A stretch of DNA of 64,000 nt from the NCBI GenBank assembly GCA_020637195.1, contig JACJWK010000003.1, forward strand, positions 190,169-254,168, given 5' to 3'. The position numbers and the translations under genes are program-made. This DNA comes from Microthrixaceae bacterium. GTDB taxonomy: Bacteria > Actinomycetota > Acidimicrobiia > Acidimicrobiales > DATDAH01. This document shows positions 9,058 to 17,796 of the stretch, piece after piece. Every line of letters begins with the position of its first letter. Position 1 is the first letter of the stretch. Below the pieces are notes generated by a model that was not told the DNA's origin, made no database searches, and was given only the letters and a program-made list of their open reading frames with translations.

Positions 9058-10410
9058 TCAGTTGGCCAGGAACTCGGGGGACAGGAGCACGAGGTTGAGC
9101 AGCCCCGCGGCTCGGGCGGGCGTCCACGACCCGGCGGTGGCGTAGTCGTGCAGCGTGTCGAGCGTGCGGGGCGACACCGGGGTGAGCCCGGCCTGCTTGC
9201 AGACGAAGGCGGCGGCCGTCGCGGGCGTGGCCCGGGTGTGCACCTTGGTGACCATGGGATTGACCGGCCCCGTGGCGGCGCCGTCCCAGCGGAAGCCCCG
9301 CAGGGCCATCAGGTTGGCCACGTCCGACCAGGAGTGGAGGTTGGTGGTGTTCAGCCACTGGTCGCCCTTGGGCCATCCCGACACGTTGGGCGGCGACCAG
9401 GGATCCTGGGCCATGCGGGTCATCAGCCACGGCAGGTTCACGTCGGTGGCGAGCCCGGGCCAGCCGAGGAGGCGGGCGGCGGCCACCACCCGCTCGACCG
9501 GGGTCTTCGTCTTGTTGAGGAGGCACTGGTCGGAGAGGAACTCGGGCCGCTTCACGATGGCCTTCAGCAGGCGCTTCAGGTTGCCGTCGGCCCCCCAGCT
9601 CGGCGCGAGCGCGTCGAGCACCGCCGGGGTGGCGTCGAGCCCGGTCAGCTCCTTGTAGAGGCGGGCCGGGACGTGGCGCCTCCAGGAGGGGTGGGCGACG
9701 ATGGCCGCCATCACCTCGTCGAGGCCGGCCGCGCCGCGGGGCGCACCGAGGAACGTCTTGTTCCCGCCGTCCCACTGGCTCGGGTCGAACCAGGTCGAGC
9801 CGTCGCCCCAGTCGTAGCGCCAGCCCGACAGCGCCCGCGACACCTCGATCACGTCCTGTTGCGTGTAGTTGGCGGCTCCCGTCTTCGGGTCCACCCGGCC
9901 GAGGGAGAACAGCTCGAGGAGCTCCCGGCCCAGGTTCTGGTTGGGGTGGTCCTTGGTGTTGCGGTCCGCGGTGAGGTACTTCACCATCCCCGGGCGGGTG
10001 ACGACCGTGCGCAGCAGGGATCGGTACGTGGCGCCCAGCGCGCCCCGCAGGTGCTTCACGTGGTCGCGCAGGTCGGCGACGTAGACGCTGTCGGCGATGC
10101 CCACCACGACGAGGCCCTGGAGGATCCACGTCACCCGCTCCTGGAACGGGTTGTACGCCGGCGACAGCGTGCCGGAACCGGTCGCGGTCGGTCCGAACGC
10201 CATCAGCTCGAGCTGGCGGCCGGCGTGGGCGTCCTCGCCGGCCGACGCCGGCGGGAAGCCCGCGGCGGCGAAGTCGACGCGGGGCCGGCGGAACAGCGAG
10301 TCGACCAACGCCGCCGTGCCCATCCCCTTGCCGGCGTTGATGTCCTTGCGGGTGGGCCCGAACCCGAGCCGGCGCCAGATGTGGGCCACCTGCGCCTCGA
10401 GGGATGCCAT
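9058..10410 (-). CDS. DUF1800 family protein
   Basis: 450 residues matching DUF1800: an opening AHIWRRLGFGPTRKD (HxxxRxxFG-type motif), FQERVTWILQGLVVVG, the segment NQNLGRELLELFSLG, TQQDVIEVSRALSGW, and a C-terminal LLNLVLLSPEFL. No clear signal peptide is visible. DUF1800 proteins are almost always encoded beside DUF1501 proteins, and this is the first gene of such an operon. ATG at 10410 has GATGAT ending 6 nt upstream, consistent with a leaderless start. Molecular function is not known. Confidence 0.88.
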   Translation of the reverse strand: MASLEAQVAHIWRRLGFGPTRKDINAGKGMGTAALVDSLFRRPRVDFAAAGFPPASAGEDAHAGRQLELMAFGPTATGSGTLSPAYNPFQERVTWILQGLVVVGIADSVYVADLRDHVKHLRGALGATYRSLLRTVVTRPGMVKYLTADRNTKDHPNQNLGRELLELFSLGRVDPKTGAANYTQQDVIEVSRALSGWRYDWGDGSTWFDPSQWDGGNKTFLGAPRGAAGLDEVMAAIVAHPSWRRHVPARLYKELTGLDATPAVLDALAPSWGADGNLKRLLKAIVKRPEFLSDQCLLNKTKTPVERVVAAARLLGWPGLATDVNLPWLMTRMAQDPWSPPNVSGWPKGDQWLNTTNLHSWSDVANLMALRGFRWDGAATGPVNPMVTKVHTRATPATAAAFVCKQAGLTPVSPRTLDTLHDYATAGSWTPARAAGLLNLVLLSPEFLAN

Positions 10411-10454
10411 GGGTCGATCATCGACGGGCCGGCGCCGGCGGTGGAGAGCGGCAC

Positions 10455-10509
10455 CTACTCAACTTCGGGCGCGCGCCTACTCAATTGGCTCCATTTGCTC
10501 AATTGGCTC
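10455..10509 (-). promoter_or_regulatory. AT-rich repeated motifs upstream of the DUF1800-DUF1501 operon
   Basis: In a very GC-rich setting this patch holds CTCAATTGGCTC twice (10480-10491 and 10498-10509, 18-bp period) and CCTACTCAA twice (10454-10462, 10477-10485). Read on the minus strand these are three TTGAG(C/T)A motifs, two within CCAATTGAG. They lie about 35-90 bp upstream of the -10-like GATGAT, where an activator or repressor could bind. Confidence 0.45.
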
Positions 10510-10558
10510 TCGCCCCGCTCCCGTTCCGGCGCCCGTCCGCCCGCGGCCGGCGGGCCGC

Positions 10559-10948
10559 TCAGGTGGTCTTGGCGATGAGCACCGCGCAGGGCGCCGTGTG
10601 GGCCACGTCGTTGGGGACGCTGCCGAGCACGCGGCCGGGGCCCTGCATGCGCTTGTTGCCGACGACGATGAGGTCGGCGCCGACGTCGGTGGCGACCGAC
10701 ACGATGCCCTTCGCGACGTCGCCGGGGATCACGTGGGTCGAGCACGGGACCGTGCCCAGCGAGACGAGCATCGCCTCGAGCGAGCGCTCGGCGTCCTTGC
10801 GCTCGGCCGACTCGGGGCCGGCGTCTTTCGAGATGGACGTGACCAGGTGCAGCGCCGCGCCGGTCGTCCGGGCCAGCTCCGTGGCCTGGTCGACCGCGGC
10901 GCGGGCGCTGTCGGACTTGTGGGCCCCGACGACGATGGTGCGATACAC
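10559..10948 (-). CDS. Universal stress protein (UspA family)
   Basis: 129 residues, one UspA domain. It opens YRTIVVGAHKSDSARAAVDQA, and the C-terminal nucleotide-binding segment reads VVGNKRMQGPGRVLGSV followed by HTAPCAVLIAKT, matching the G-x(2)-G-x(9)-G-S/T pattern of ATP-binding Usps in a slightly divergent form. GTG at 10948 is chosen because GGGGGGAA precedes it at ribosome-binding distance and because the Usp fold begins there. Cytoplasmic; role is probably in stress adaptation, not further specified by the neighbours. Confidence 0.9.
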   Translation of the reverse strand: MYRTIVVGAHKSDSARAAVDQATELARTTGAALHLVTSISKDAGPESAERKDAERSLEAMLVSLGTVPCSTHVIPGDVAKGIVSVATDVGADLIVVGNKRMQGPGRVLGSVPNDVAHTAPCAVLIAKTT

Positions 10949-11129
10949 GATGCTTCCCCCCTCGGCGGCCGTCCCTCGCCCGCCCGGCTTCCCTGGGACG
11001 GTACGACGACCCGCCCCCGGCCCGCAGCATGACATGGGGCACACCGCCCCCGCTCGACGACCGGGCGGCGCGGCCGTCCGTGGACCGGCACGGGGAGCCG
11101 CCGCCGACGCGGCCGCCGGGACGGGGGCC

Positions 11130-11183
11130 TACGCTCGCCCGGTGGGTCGGGGCGAGGCGTCGGAGGTCGGATCGGGTGCCTGA
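11130..11183 (+). promoter_or_regulatory. -10 box plus 13-codon leader reading frame before the cyclase-ATPase gene
   Basis: TACGCT (11130-11135) ends 6 nt before GTG 11142. This opens a 13-codon frame ending at TGA 11181-11183. The stop lies just inside the start of the large downstream gene (GTG 11176), so a leaderless mini-ORF may couple translation to it. A GGAGG at about 11162 could alternatively serve the downstream GTG directly. Confidence 0.4.
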
Positions 11184-14100
11184 GGCCCAGACCGTCGCGG
11201 TCCTCTTCACCGACCTGGTGGGCAGCACCGCCCGCCAGGCTGAGGTGGGCGACGAGCGCTTCGACGAGATCCGCCGCACCCACTTCGCGGTGCTGCGCGA
11301 CGTGGTCGAGGCCCACCAGGGCACCGAGGTGAAGAACCTGGGCGACGGGCTGATGGTGGTGTTCCGCTCGGCGTCCAACGCCATCGCCGCCGCCGTGTCC
11401 ATGCAGGTCGAGAACGACCGCCACGGCCGCGCCCACCCCGAGCTGGCCGTCGGCCTCAAGGTGGCCGCCGCCATGGGCGACGCCGTGCTCGAGGAGGACG
11501 ACTGGTTCGGCACGCCCGTGGTCGAGGCCGCCCGCCTCTGCGCGGTGTGCGACGCCGGGCAGCTGCTGGTCACCGAGAGCCTGCGCCTGATGGCCGGCAG
11601 CCGCACCGAGGCGACGGTCGAGCCGATCGGCGAGCTGGCCCTGAAGGGCCTGCCCGCCCCCGTCCCGACCTGTGAGGTGCGCTGGGAGGCCGCCGAGGTC
11701 GTCGCCGGGGTGCCCCTGCCCGGCCTGTTCACCGGCGACGGTGCGGCGCCCTTCGCGGGCCGGTCCGCCGAGCGGGCCACGCTCGACCGGCTGTGGAAGG
11801 AGGCGGGCTCCACCGGGCGCCGGGTGGCCTTCGTGGCCGGCGAGCCCGGCATCGGCAAGACCCGGCTCGTCGCCGAGCTGGCCCGCGACGTCCACGTCGG
11901 CGGCGGCGTGGTGCTCGTCGGGCGCTCCGACGACGAGATCGACGCGCCCTACCGCCCGTTCGCCGAGGCCCTCGACCACCTCGCCCGCCACGCCGACGAC
12001 GACCTGCTCGCCGAGCACGTCCACGAGATGGGTGGTGTCGTGGGCCGGCTCGCGCCCACGCTGACCCGGCGCACGGGCGTCGAACCCGAGCCGGTGTCGA
12101 ACGACCCCGAGATGGAGCGGGTCCGTCAGTTCCACGCCGTGGCCGACCTGCTCACCCGCCAGTCCCGCCGGGCCCCGGTCCTGCTCGTGCTCGACGACGT
12201 CCACTGGGCCGACCGCTCGTCGCTGCTGCTCCTGCGCGACCTGGTCCGCCGCCTCGACGACGCCGCCGTCCTGGTGGTCGGCACCTACCGCGACACCGAC
12301 CTCGACCGCACCCACCCGCTGGCCGCGATGCTGGCCGACTTCCGCCGTGAGCCCGGCGTCGAGCGCCTCGCGCTGGCGGGCCTCAGCGAGGACGACGTGC
12401 TCGAGCTGCTCACCCTCACCGGGGGCCACGACCTCGACGACGAGGGCATCGAGCTCGGGCGCCGCATCGCCGAGACGTCCTCCGGCAACCCCTTCTTCGT
12501 GGGCGAGACCCTGCGCCACCTCGCCGAGTCGGGCGCCATCGTCCACGACGGCGTCCGGTGGGTGCGGGGCACCCTCGACCCCGACGACTCCGGTGTGCCC
12601 GAGGGGGTGCGCGAGGTGGTGGGCCGGCGCCTGTCCGCGCTCGACGACGCCAGCCAGCAGGCGCTGGCGGTGGCCGCCGTGGCCGGCGCCGAGTTCGACG
12701 CCGCGGTGGTGGCCACGGTGGCCGGCCGGCCGCTGGACGACGTCCTCGACGGCCTCGACCTGGCGGTGTCACGCAACCTCCTGGTCGAGGACCCCGACCG
12801 CTTCGGCGGGTTCCGCTTCGCCCACGCACTGGTGCGCCAGACCCTGGAGGAGGAGCTGTCCACCACCCGCCGCCTGCGCCTGCACCGGGCCCTGGCCGAG
12901 GCCACCGAGGCGCAGGCGCCCGACCGCGTCGAGGAGATCGCCCACCACTACCTCGAGGCCGCCGCGACCGGCGTCGCCGAGCAGGCCGTGGCGTACGCCC
13001 GACGCGCCGCCGACGCGGCCACCGAGCGGGTTGCGCCCGAGCAGACCCTCCGCTGGCTGCGACGCGCCCTGGAGGCCGAGGAGGGCCTCACTCCCGATCC
13101 GGGCCGCCGGGCCGAGCTGCTGGCCGAGCTCGGCCCGGCGGCGTTCTGGGCCGACGACGTGAACGCCGTGGCGGACGACCTGCTCGAGGCGTCCGCACTC
13201 GCCGTCGAGGCCGACCGGCCCGACCTGCTGGCGTGGGCCGCGTACTGGTACCGGGGACCGACCGCGGCGATGGTCGATCCCACCGACACCCGGGTGCGGG
13301 CGCTGCTCGAGGCGGCGCGCGCCGCCCTCGACGCCCGTCCCGACCACGAGCTCGTGAAGGAGCGGGTGTGGGTGCTGGGCAAGCTGTCGCATTCCCACCT
13401 GCTCGACCCGGACCCCACCGAGGGGCTCGCCCTCACCGCCGCCGCCGTCGAGCTGGCCGAGCGCCTCGAGGACCCCGCCGACCGTTGGGTGGGGCTCGGT
13501 TGGCGGGGCGTCTCGCTGTTCGGGCTGGGCCGTCACGCCGAGTGGGAGGACCTCGGCCAGCGGTGCGCCGACCTGGCCGCCGGCCTGCCCGTCGTCTTCC
13601 AGCGCGACTCGCTGAGCTGGCTGGCGCAGGCGGCGTTCGAGCGCGGCGACGTCCGCGGCGCCCTCGAGCTCGTCGACCGGTACGTGACCCTGCTCGAGCC
13701 GCTCGGTCTCGCCCTGCCGAGCTTCGTGTTCGGGGTGCCGGCGGTGGTCGCCGCCTTCGAGGGTCGCTTCGACGACGCCCACCCCCTCTTCGACGCCTGG
13801 CTCGACGCCAGCAACCTGCCCGACGTCAGCCGTGTCGGGGTCTTGTCGGGGGAGGGGTGGGCCTTCCTCTGGTCGGCGGAAGCGCTCCGCTACGAGGCCG
13901 CGCTGGACGCCTTCCCGGCCTCGGCCGACGCTCTGCTGTCGGTGTACCCGCTGCGCGCGACCGTGGTGCTGCTCGGCGGCGACGAGTCCCGCGCCGAGGG
14001 CCTCTACGACGACTGGTTGGCGCTGCTCGAGTTCGCCCCCGCCCGGTTCGTCGCCCACGTCGCCGCCATCGCGACCTACGCCACCTGGCGCCTCGACCGG

Positions 14101-14451
14101 CCCGCCGTCGCCCGCCGCCTCCTCGAGGTGCTCGCGCCCCACGCCGGCCGGTGGCCGACCTTCGGCATGCCGATCTTCGCCGGGCCCGCCGACCTGCACC
14201 TCGGCGTGAACCACGTCACCGCCGGCGACCTCGACGCCGCCGAGGCGTCGCTGCGCTCGGCCCTCGCCTCCTGCGAGGAGGTCGGGTTCCACGCCTGGGC
14301 CACCTGGACCCGGTCCCACCTGGCCGACGCCCTCGCCCGCCAGGGCCGAGCCGACGAGGCCGCCGAGCTCGCCACCGCCGCCCGAGCGGACGCCGAGCGC
14401 ATGGGCATGCACCTGATCACCCAGGACCTCGACCGCCTCGGCCTGACCTGA
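11176..14451 (+). CDS. Cyclase-homology-domain / AAA ATPase / TPR regulator
   Basis: 1091 residues in three parts. Residues 1-170 are a class III nucleotidyl cyclase homology domain with both metal-binding Asp motifs (LFTDLVGST and KNLGDGLMVVF). The transition-state Asn position of VNxAAR reads VVEAAR, so catalysis is doubtful. A signal-transduction ATPase follows, with Walker A GEPGIGKT at 222-229 and Walker B LLVLDDVHWAD. The C-terminal ~500 residues are alpha-helical, TPR-like repeats. The architecture resembles actinobacterial regulators of the cyclase/LuxR-MalT type, but no DNA-binding domain was seen. A homologous protein lies at 45433-48846. Ligand and output are unknown. Confidence 0.82.
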   Translation: MPEAQTVAVLFTDLVGSTARQAEVGDERFDEIRRTHFAVLRDVVEAHQGTEVKNLGDGLMVVFRSASNAIAAAVSMQVENDRHGRAHPELAVGLKVAAAMGDAVLEEDDWFGTPVVEAARLCAVCDAGQLLVTESLRLMAGSRTEATVEPIGELALKGLPAPVPTCEVRWEAAEVVAGVPLPGLFTGDGAAPFAGRSAERATLDRLWKEAGSTGRRVAFVAGEPGIGKTRLVAELARDVHVGGGVVLVGRSDDEIDAPYRPFAEALDHLARHADDDLLAEHVHEMGGVVGRLAPTLTRRTGVEPEPVSNDPEMERVRQFHAVADLLTRQSRRAPVLLVLDDVHWADRSSLLLLRDLVRRLDDAAVLVVGTYRDTDLDRTHPLAAMLADFRREPGVERLALAGLSEDDVLELLTLTGGHDLDDEGIELGRRIAETSSGNPFFVGETLRHLAESGAIVHDGVRWVRGTLDPDDSGVPEGVREVVGRRLSALDDASQQALAVAAVAGAEFDAAVVATVAGRPLDDVLDGLDLAVSRNLLVEDPDRFGGFRFAHALVRQTLEEELSTTRRLRLHRALAEATEAQAPDRVEEIAHHYLEAAATGVAEQAVAYARRAADAATERVAPEQTLRWLRRALEAEEGLTPDPGRRAELLAELGPAAFWADDVNAVADDLLEASALAVEADRPDLLAWAAYWYRGPTAAMVDPTDTRVRALLEAARAALDARPDHELVKERVWVLGKLSHSHLLDPDPTEGLALTAAAVELAERLEDPADRWVGLGWRGVSLFGLGRHAEWEDLGQRCADLAAGLPVVFQRDSLSWLAQAAFERGDVRGALELVDRYVTLLEPLGLALPSFVFGVPAVVAAFEGRFDDAHPLFDAWLDASNLPDVSRVGVLSGEGWAFLWSAEALRYEAALDAFPASADALLSVYPLRATVVLLGGDESRAEGLYDDWLALLEFAPARFVAHVAAIATYATWRLDRPAVARRLLEVLAPHAGRWPTFGMPIFAGPADLHLGVNHVTAGDLDAAEASLRSALASCEEVGFHAWATWTRSHLADALARQGRADEAAELATAARADAERMGMHLITQDLDRLGLT

Positions 14452-14474
14452 ACCACCGACGCCCGCAAAGGCCG

Positions 14475-14523
14475 TTCTGTGTACAGAAACCGCGCGCCGA
14501 CAGCGCGGGATCTGTACACAGAA
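14475..14523. repeat. 49-bp nested palindromic repeat, copy 3
   Basis: Same 12-4-5-7-5-4-12 architecture as the copies at 881 and 1000. The arms TTCTGTGTACAG and CTGTACACAGAA and the inner CGCGC/GCGCG are identical; the loop is GCCGACA instead of CCTGACC. It starts 23 bp after the cyclase-ATPase stop, between convergent genes. Confidence 0.9.
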
Positions 14524-14569
14524 CGGGATTCGGGGACTCCGGCGCCGGCGCCCGCCCCGCCCCCATCCA

Positions 14570-14618
14570 TTCCGTGTACAGAATCCGCGCGCTCGCAGCG
14601 CGGGATCTGTACACAGAA
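14570..14618. repeat. 49-bp nested palindromic repeat, copy 4
   Basis: Same architecture, with left arm TTCCGTGTACAG (one change), loop GCTCGCA and an intact right arm. It lies in direct orientation 95 bp after copy 3. The 4-base connectors (AATC/GGAT) can partly pair, giving a nearly continuous 21-bp stem. It is followed by the stop of the kinase-like gene at 14660. Confidence 0.9.
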
Positions 14619-14659
14619 CGAGGTTGGGGGGCCGGAGCGGGTGAGCTCAGGTGGTCAGA

Positions 14660-15598
14660 TCAGAACGCCTTCTTCTTGGCCTTCCACGTCTTCGGGTCGT
14701 ACTCCATCGGGGGCACGAAGAAGCCGTAGCGCCGGCGGCGGACGTGGCGCTGCCAGAAGCGGTCGGCCCGCATCACACGGTTCATCATCGACCACGTCTT
14801 GACCTCGCCGTCGTAGTGGGTGCGGGCGTCCTCGATGGTGATGGGGCGGTCCACCACCTGGTTGCAGGCCTCGATGACCTGGGGCACCCAGGCGTCGAGG
14901 TCGTTCTTGTAGAGCAGGCCGCAGAGGTCGAGGAGGGTGAAGCGCACGTCGCAGTAGCGCTTGATGGCCGGCGGCAGCTCCTTGCGGTAGGTGCCCTGGG
15001 CCAGCGCCGGCGCCGCCTTGAGGAAGATCTCGAGGTCGAGGGCCACCTCGCCCCGCTCGTCGAGCAGGAACGGGGTGGTGACGTCGATGTAGCGATGGGC
15101 GCCGTCGATCCAGGCCCAGTTGGTGATCTGGGCGTCGACGCCGCGGCGTTCGGTGGTGAAGCCGGCCACCTGGTCGACGACCGTCTGGACGAGCGGGTGC
15201 CCGTCGGCGGGGTCGGCCGCGGCCAGCACCTGGTCGCCGAGGCAGGCCCTCGGGACGACGGGCTGGATGATGTAGCCGGTGAGGCCGCCGGCCTTGCCCT
15301 CCGACGGCACCGCCCGCACCTCGGTGTCGACCACGGCGATGCCGGAGTGGCGCATCTGGTCCACGTAGTCGAGGACGAGGGCCTTGTGCTTGTCGAAGTC
15401 GGCCTCGGTGGCGTTCGGCGGGAGCCGCTTGCACACGACCCGCGGGGCGTCGGCGGGCACGCCGAACACGACCGCGGTGACCCCGTACCCCATGATGTTG
15501 AGGCCCTCCTGGCCCTTCCCGTCGAGGGCCCGGCCCACGAGGGCCTCGAGCTCCATCAGCTCCTCGTCGGTGATCATCCCGCCGTCATCGGTCGCCAT
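14660..15598 (-). CDS. Conserved protein with kinase-like features, function unknown
   Basis: 312 residues. The N-terminal part looks like a protein-kinase/aminoglycoside-phosphotransferase lobe: GYGVTAVVFG resembles a glycine loop and RVVCKRLPP a lysine strand. The later segment NWAWIDGAHRYIDVTTPFL may be the metal-binding strand. No clear HxD-type catalytic loop was found, so activity is uncertain. The C-terminus is basic and aromatic (WQRHVRRRRYGFF) and ends in lysines. GATGAT ends 8 nt before the ATG, suggesting a leaderless transcript. It diverges from the ethylmalonyl-CoA mutase gene with a 52-bp gap. Confidence 0.6.
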   Translation of the reverse strand: MATDDGGMITDEELMELEALVGRALDGKGQEGLNIMGYGVTAVVFGVPADAPRVVCKRLPPNATEADFDKHKALVLDYVDQMRHSGIAVVDTEVRAVPSEGKAGGLTGYIIQPVVPRACLGDQVLAAADPADGHPLVQTVVDQVAGFTTERRGVDAQITNWAWIDGAHRYIDVTTPFLLDERGEVALDLEIFLKAAPALAQGTYRKELPPAIKRYCDVRFTLLDLCGLLYKNDLDAWVPQVIEACNQVVDRPITIEDARTHYDGEVKTWSMMNRVMRADRFWQRHVRRRRYGFFVPPMEYDPKTWKAKKKAF

Positions 15599-15650
15599 GA
15601 CCCCAGATCATCCCACTCCCAGTGGCCCCCCGGGGTAGGAGAAGGGGACA

Positions 15651-17645
15651 ATGGAGCCCATGGCCGACGAAGCGAACGCGACCGCGCCCGTCCAGCACAC
15701 GCCCGACCGTCCCTGGATGATGCGGACGTACTCGGGGCACTCCACCGCGAAGGCCTCGAACGAGCTCTACCGCACCAACCTGGCGAAGGGACAGACCGGC
15801 CTCTCCGTCGCCTTCGACCTGCCCACCCAGACGGGCTACGACCCCGACGCTCCCGAGGCCCGCGGCGAGGTCGGCAAGGTCGGCGTCCCGGTCGCCCACC
15901 TGGGCCACATGCGCCAGCTCCTCGACGGCATCCCGCCCGGCGAGATGAACACGTCGATGACGATCAACGCCACCGCGGCCTGGCTGCTCGGCCTCTACGT
16001 GGCCAACGCCCGCGAGCAGGGGGTGCCCACCGAGGCGCTGCGGGGCACCACCCAGAACGACATCGTCAAGGAGTACCTGAGCCGCGGCACCTACATCTAC
16101 CCGCCGCTGCCCAGCCGCCGGCTCATCGTCGACATGGTGGCGTTCTGCTCGGAGCACATCCCGAAGTGGAACCCGATGAACGTCTGCAGCTACCACCTGC
16201 AGGAGGCGGGGGCCACGCCGGTCCAGGAGATCGCCTACTCGCTGGCCACCGCCCTCGACGTGCTCGACGCGGTGCGAGAGTCCGGCCAGGTGCCCGAGGA
16301 CCGCTTCCCCGCGGTGGTGGCCTCCATCTCGTTCTTCGTGAACGCGGGCATCCGCTTCGTCGAGGAGAACGCCAAGATGCGGGCCTTCACCGAGCTGTGG
16401 GACCGCCTCACCCTCGAGCGCTACGGCGTCACCGACCCCAAGGCCCGGCGCTTCCGCTACGGCGTGCAGGTCAACTCGCTCGGCCTCACCGAGGCCCAGC
16501 CGGAGAACAACGTGCAGCGCATCGTCCTCGAGGCCCTCGGCGTCACGCTCTCGAAGAGCGCCCGGGCGCGGTCGATCCAGCTGCCGGCGTGGAACGAGGC
16601 GTTGGGGCTCCCCCGTCCGTGGGACCAGCAGTGGTCGCTGCGCATCCAGCAGGTGCTGGCCTTCGAGACCGACCTGCTCGAGCACGAGGACCTGTTCGAG
16701 GGCTCGAAGGTGATGGAGCGCCTCACGGCCGACCTGGTCGAGGGCGCCCAGGCCGAGCTCGACGACGTCCTGGCCCTCGGGGGCGCCTTCGAGGCCATCG
16801 AGGAGCTGAAGGGCCGTCTCGTCACGTCCCACACCGAGCGCATGCGCCGCCTCGAGTCCGGCGACCTGAAGGTGGTCGGGGTGAACTGCTTCACCGAGAC
16901 CGCCGACTCGCCGCTGAACTCGGCCGACAACATCCTCCAGGTCGACCCCGCGGTGCAGCGCCAGATGATCGACGACGTGCGGGCGTGGCGTGACGAGCGC
17001 GACGCCGGCGCCGTCGGCCGCGCCCTCGACGAGCTGCGGCGCGTCGCCGAGGACGGCACCAACCTGATGCCCGCCACGATCGCCCTGGCCGAGGCGGGGG
17101 GCACGACGGGCGAGTGGGCCGGTGCGCTGCGCGAGGTGTTCGGCGAGTACCGCGCCCCCACCGGCGTGGCCGCGGCCGCCAACCAGGCGGGGACCAACGA
17201 CGGCCTGCGCTCGGTGGCCGAGCGGGTTCAGGCCATGCCCGGGGGCCCGCCCCGCTTCCTGGTGGCCAAGCCGGGCCTCGACGGGCACTCCAACGGCGCC
17301 GAGCAGATCGCCGTGGCCGGGCGCGACGCCGGCATGGAGGTCATCTACCAGGGCATCCGCCTCACGCCCGAGCAGATCGCGGCCGTGGCCCGCGACGAGG
17401 ACGTCGACGTGATCGGCCTGTCCATCCTGTCGGGCAGCCACCTCGAGCTCGTGCCCGCGGTGCTCGAGCAGCTGCGCGCCGCCGAGGTGGACGCCCCCCT
17501 CACCGTCGGCGGCATCATCCCCGAGGGCGACCGGGCCAAGCTGCTGGAGCTGGGCGTCTCCGCCGTCTACACCCCCAAGGACTTCGAGCTGGGCCACCTG
17601 ATGGCCGAGATCGCCGACCTGGCCGAGGCGCACCGGGGCCGCTGA
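15651..17645 (+). CDS. ecm: Ethylmalonyl-CoA mutase (MeaA/Ecm type)
   Basis: 664 residues with the catalytic barrel and the B12-binding domain in one chain, as in MeaA/Ecm. The N-terminal block RPWMMRTYSGHSTAKASN, then TGLSVAFDLPTQTGYD and NTSMTINATA, match the mutase family. The cobalamin domain near the C-terminus has DGHSNGAEQIA, as in ethylmalonyl-CoA mutases, rather than the DGHDRG of methylmalonyl-CoA mutase. It interconverts (2R)-ethylmalonyl-CoA and methylsuccinyl-CoA in the ethylmalonyl-CoA pathway. AGGAG lies 9 nt before ATG 15651, deciding the start over ATG 15660. No other pathway gene is in the window. Confidence 0.88.
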   Translation: MEPMADEANATAPVQHTPDRPWMMRTYSGHSTAKASNELYRTNLAKGQTGLSVAFDLPTQTGYDPDAPEARGEVGKVGVPVAHLGHMRQLLDGIPPGEMNTSMTINATAAWLLGLYVANAREQGVPTEALRGTTQNDIVKEYLSRGTYIYPPLPSRRLIVDMVAFCSEHIPKWNPMNVCSYHLQEAGATPVQEIAYSLATALDVLDAVRESGQVPEDRFPAVVASISFFVNAGIRFVEENAKMRAFTELWDRLTLERYGVTDPKARRFRYGVQVNSLGLTEAQPENNVQRIVLEALGVTLSKSARARSIQLPAWNEALGLPRPWDQQWSLRIQQVLAFETDLLEHEDLFEGSKVMERLTADLVEGAQAELDDVLALGGAFEAIEELKGRLVTSHTERMRRLESGDLKVVGVNCFTETADSPLNSADNILQVDPAVQRQMIDDVRAWRDERDAGAVGRALDELRRVAEDGTNLMPATIALAEAGGTTGEWAGALREVFGEYRAPTGVAAAANQAGTNDGLRSVAERVQAMPGGPPRFLVAKPGLDGHSNGAEQIAVAGRDAGMEVIYQGIRLTPEQIAAVARDEDVDVIGLSILSGSHLELVPAVLEQLRAAEVDAPLTVGGIIPEGDRAKLLELGVSAVYTPKDFELGHLMAEIADLAEAHRGR

Positions 17646-17651
17646 GCGCGG

Positions 17652-17667
17652 CGGCCCATTCGGGCCG
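17652..17667 (+). terminator. Short hairpin after the ethylmalonyl-CoA mutase gene
   Basis: CGGCCC, loop ATTC, GGGCCG: a 6-bp GC stem starting 6 nt after the stop codon. No T-run follows. Confidence 0.35.
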
Positions 17668-17796
17668 TCCGACCCATGGCTGCGGGCTTGATTCCCCGGC
17701 CGGGCGCGCCGATGGTGAACGGGTGAGCGGCCGGCTCGACGGGCCGCGATCATGGTCGGCACGTTCGGTGTCGGGCTCGGAGCAGCAGGAGTGGTG

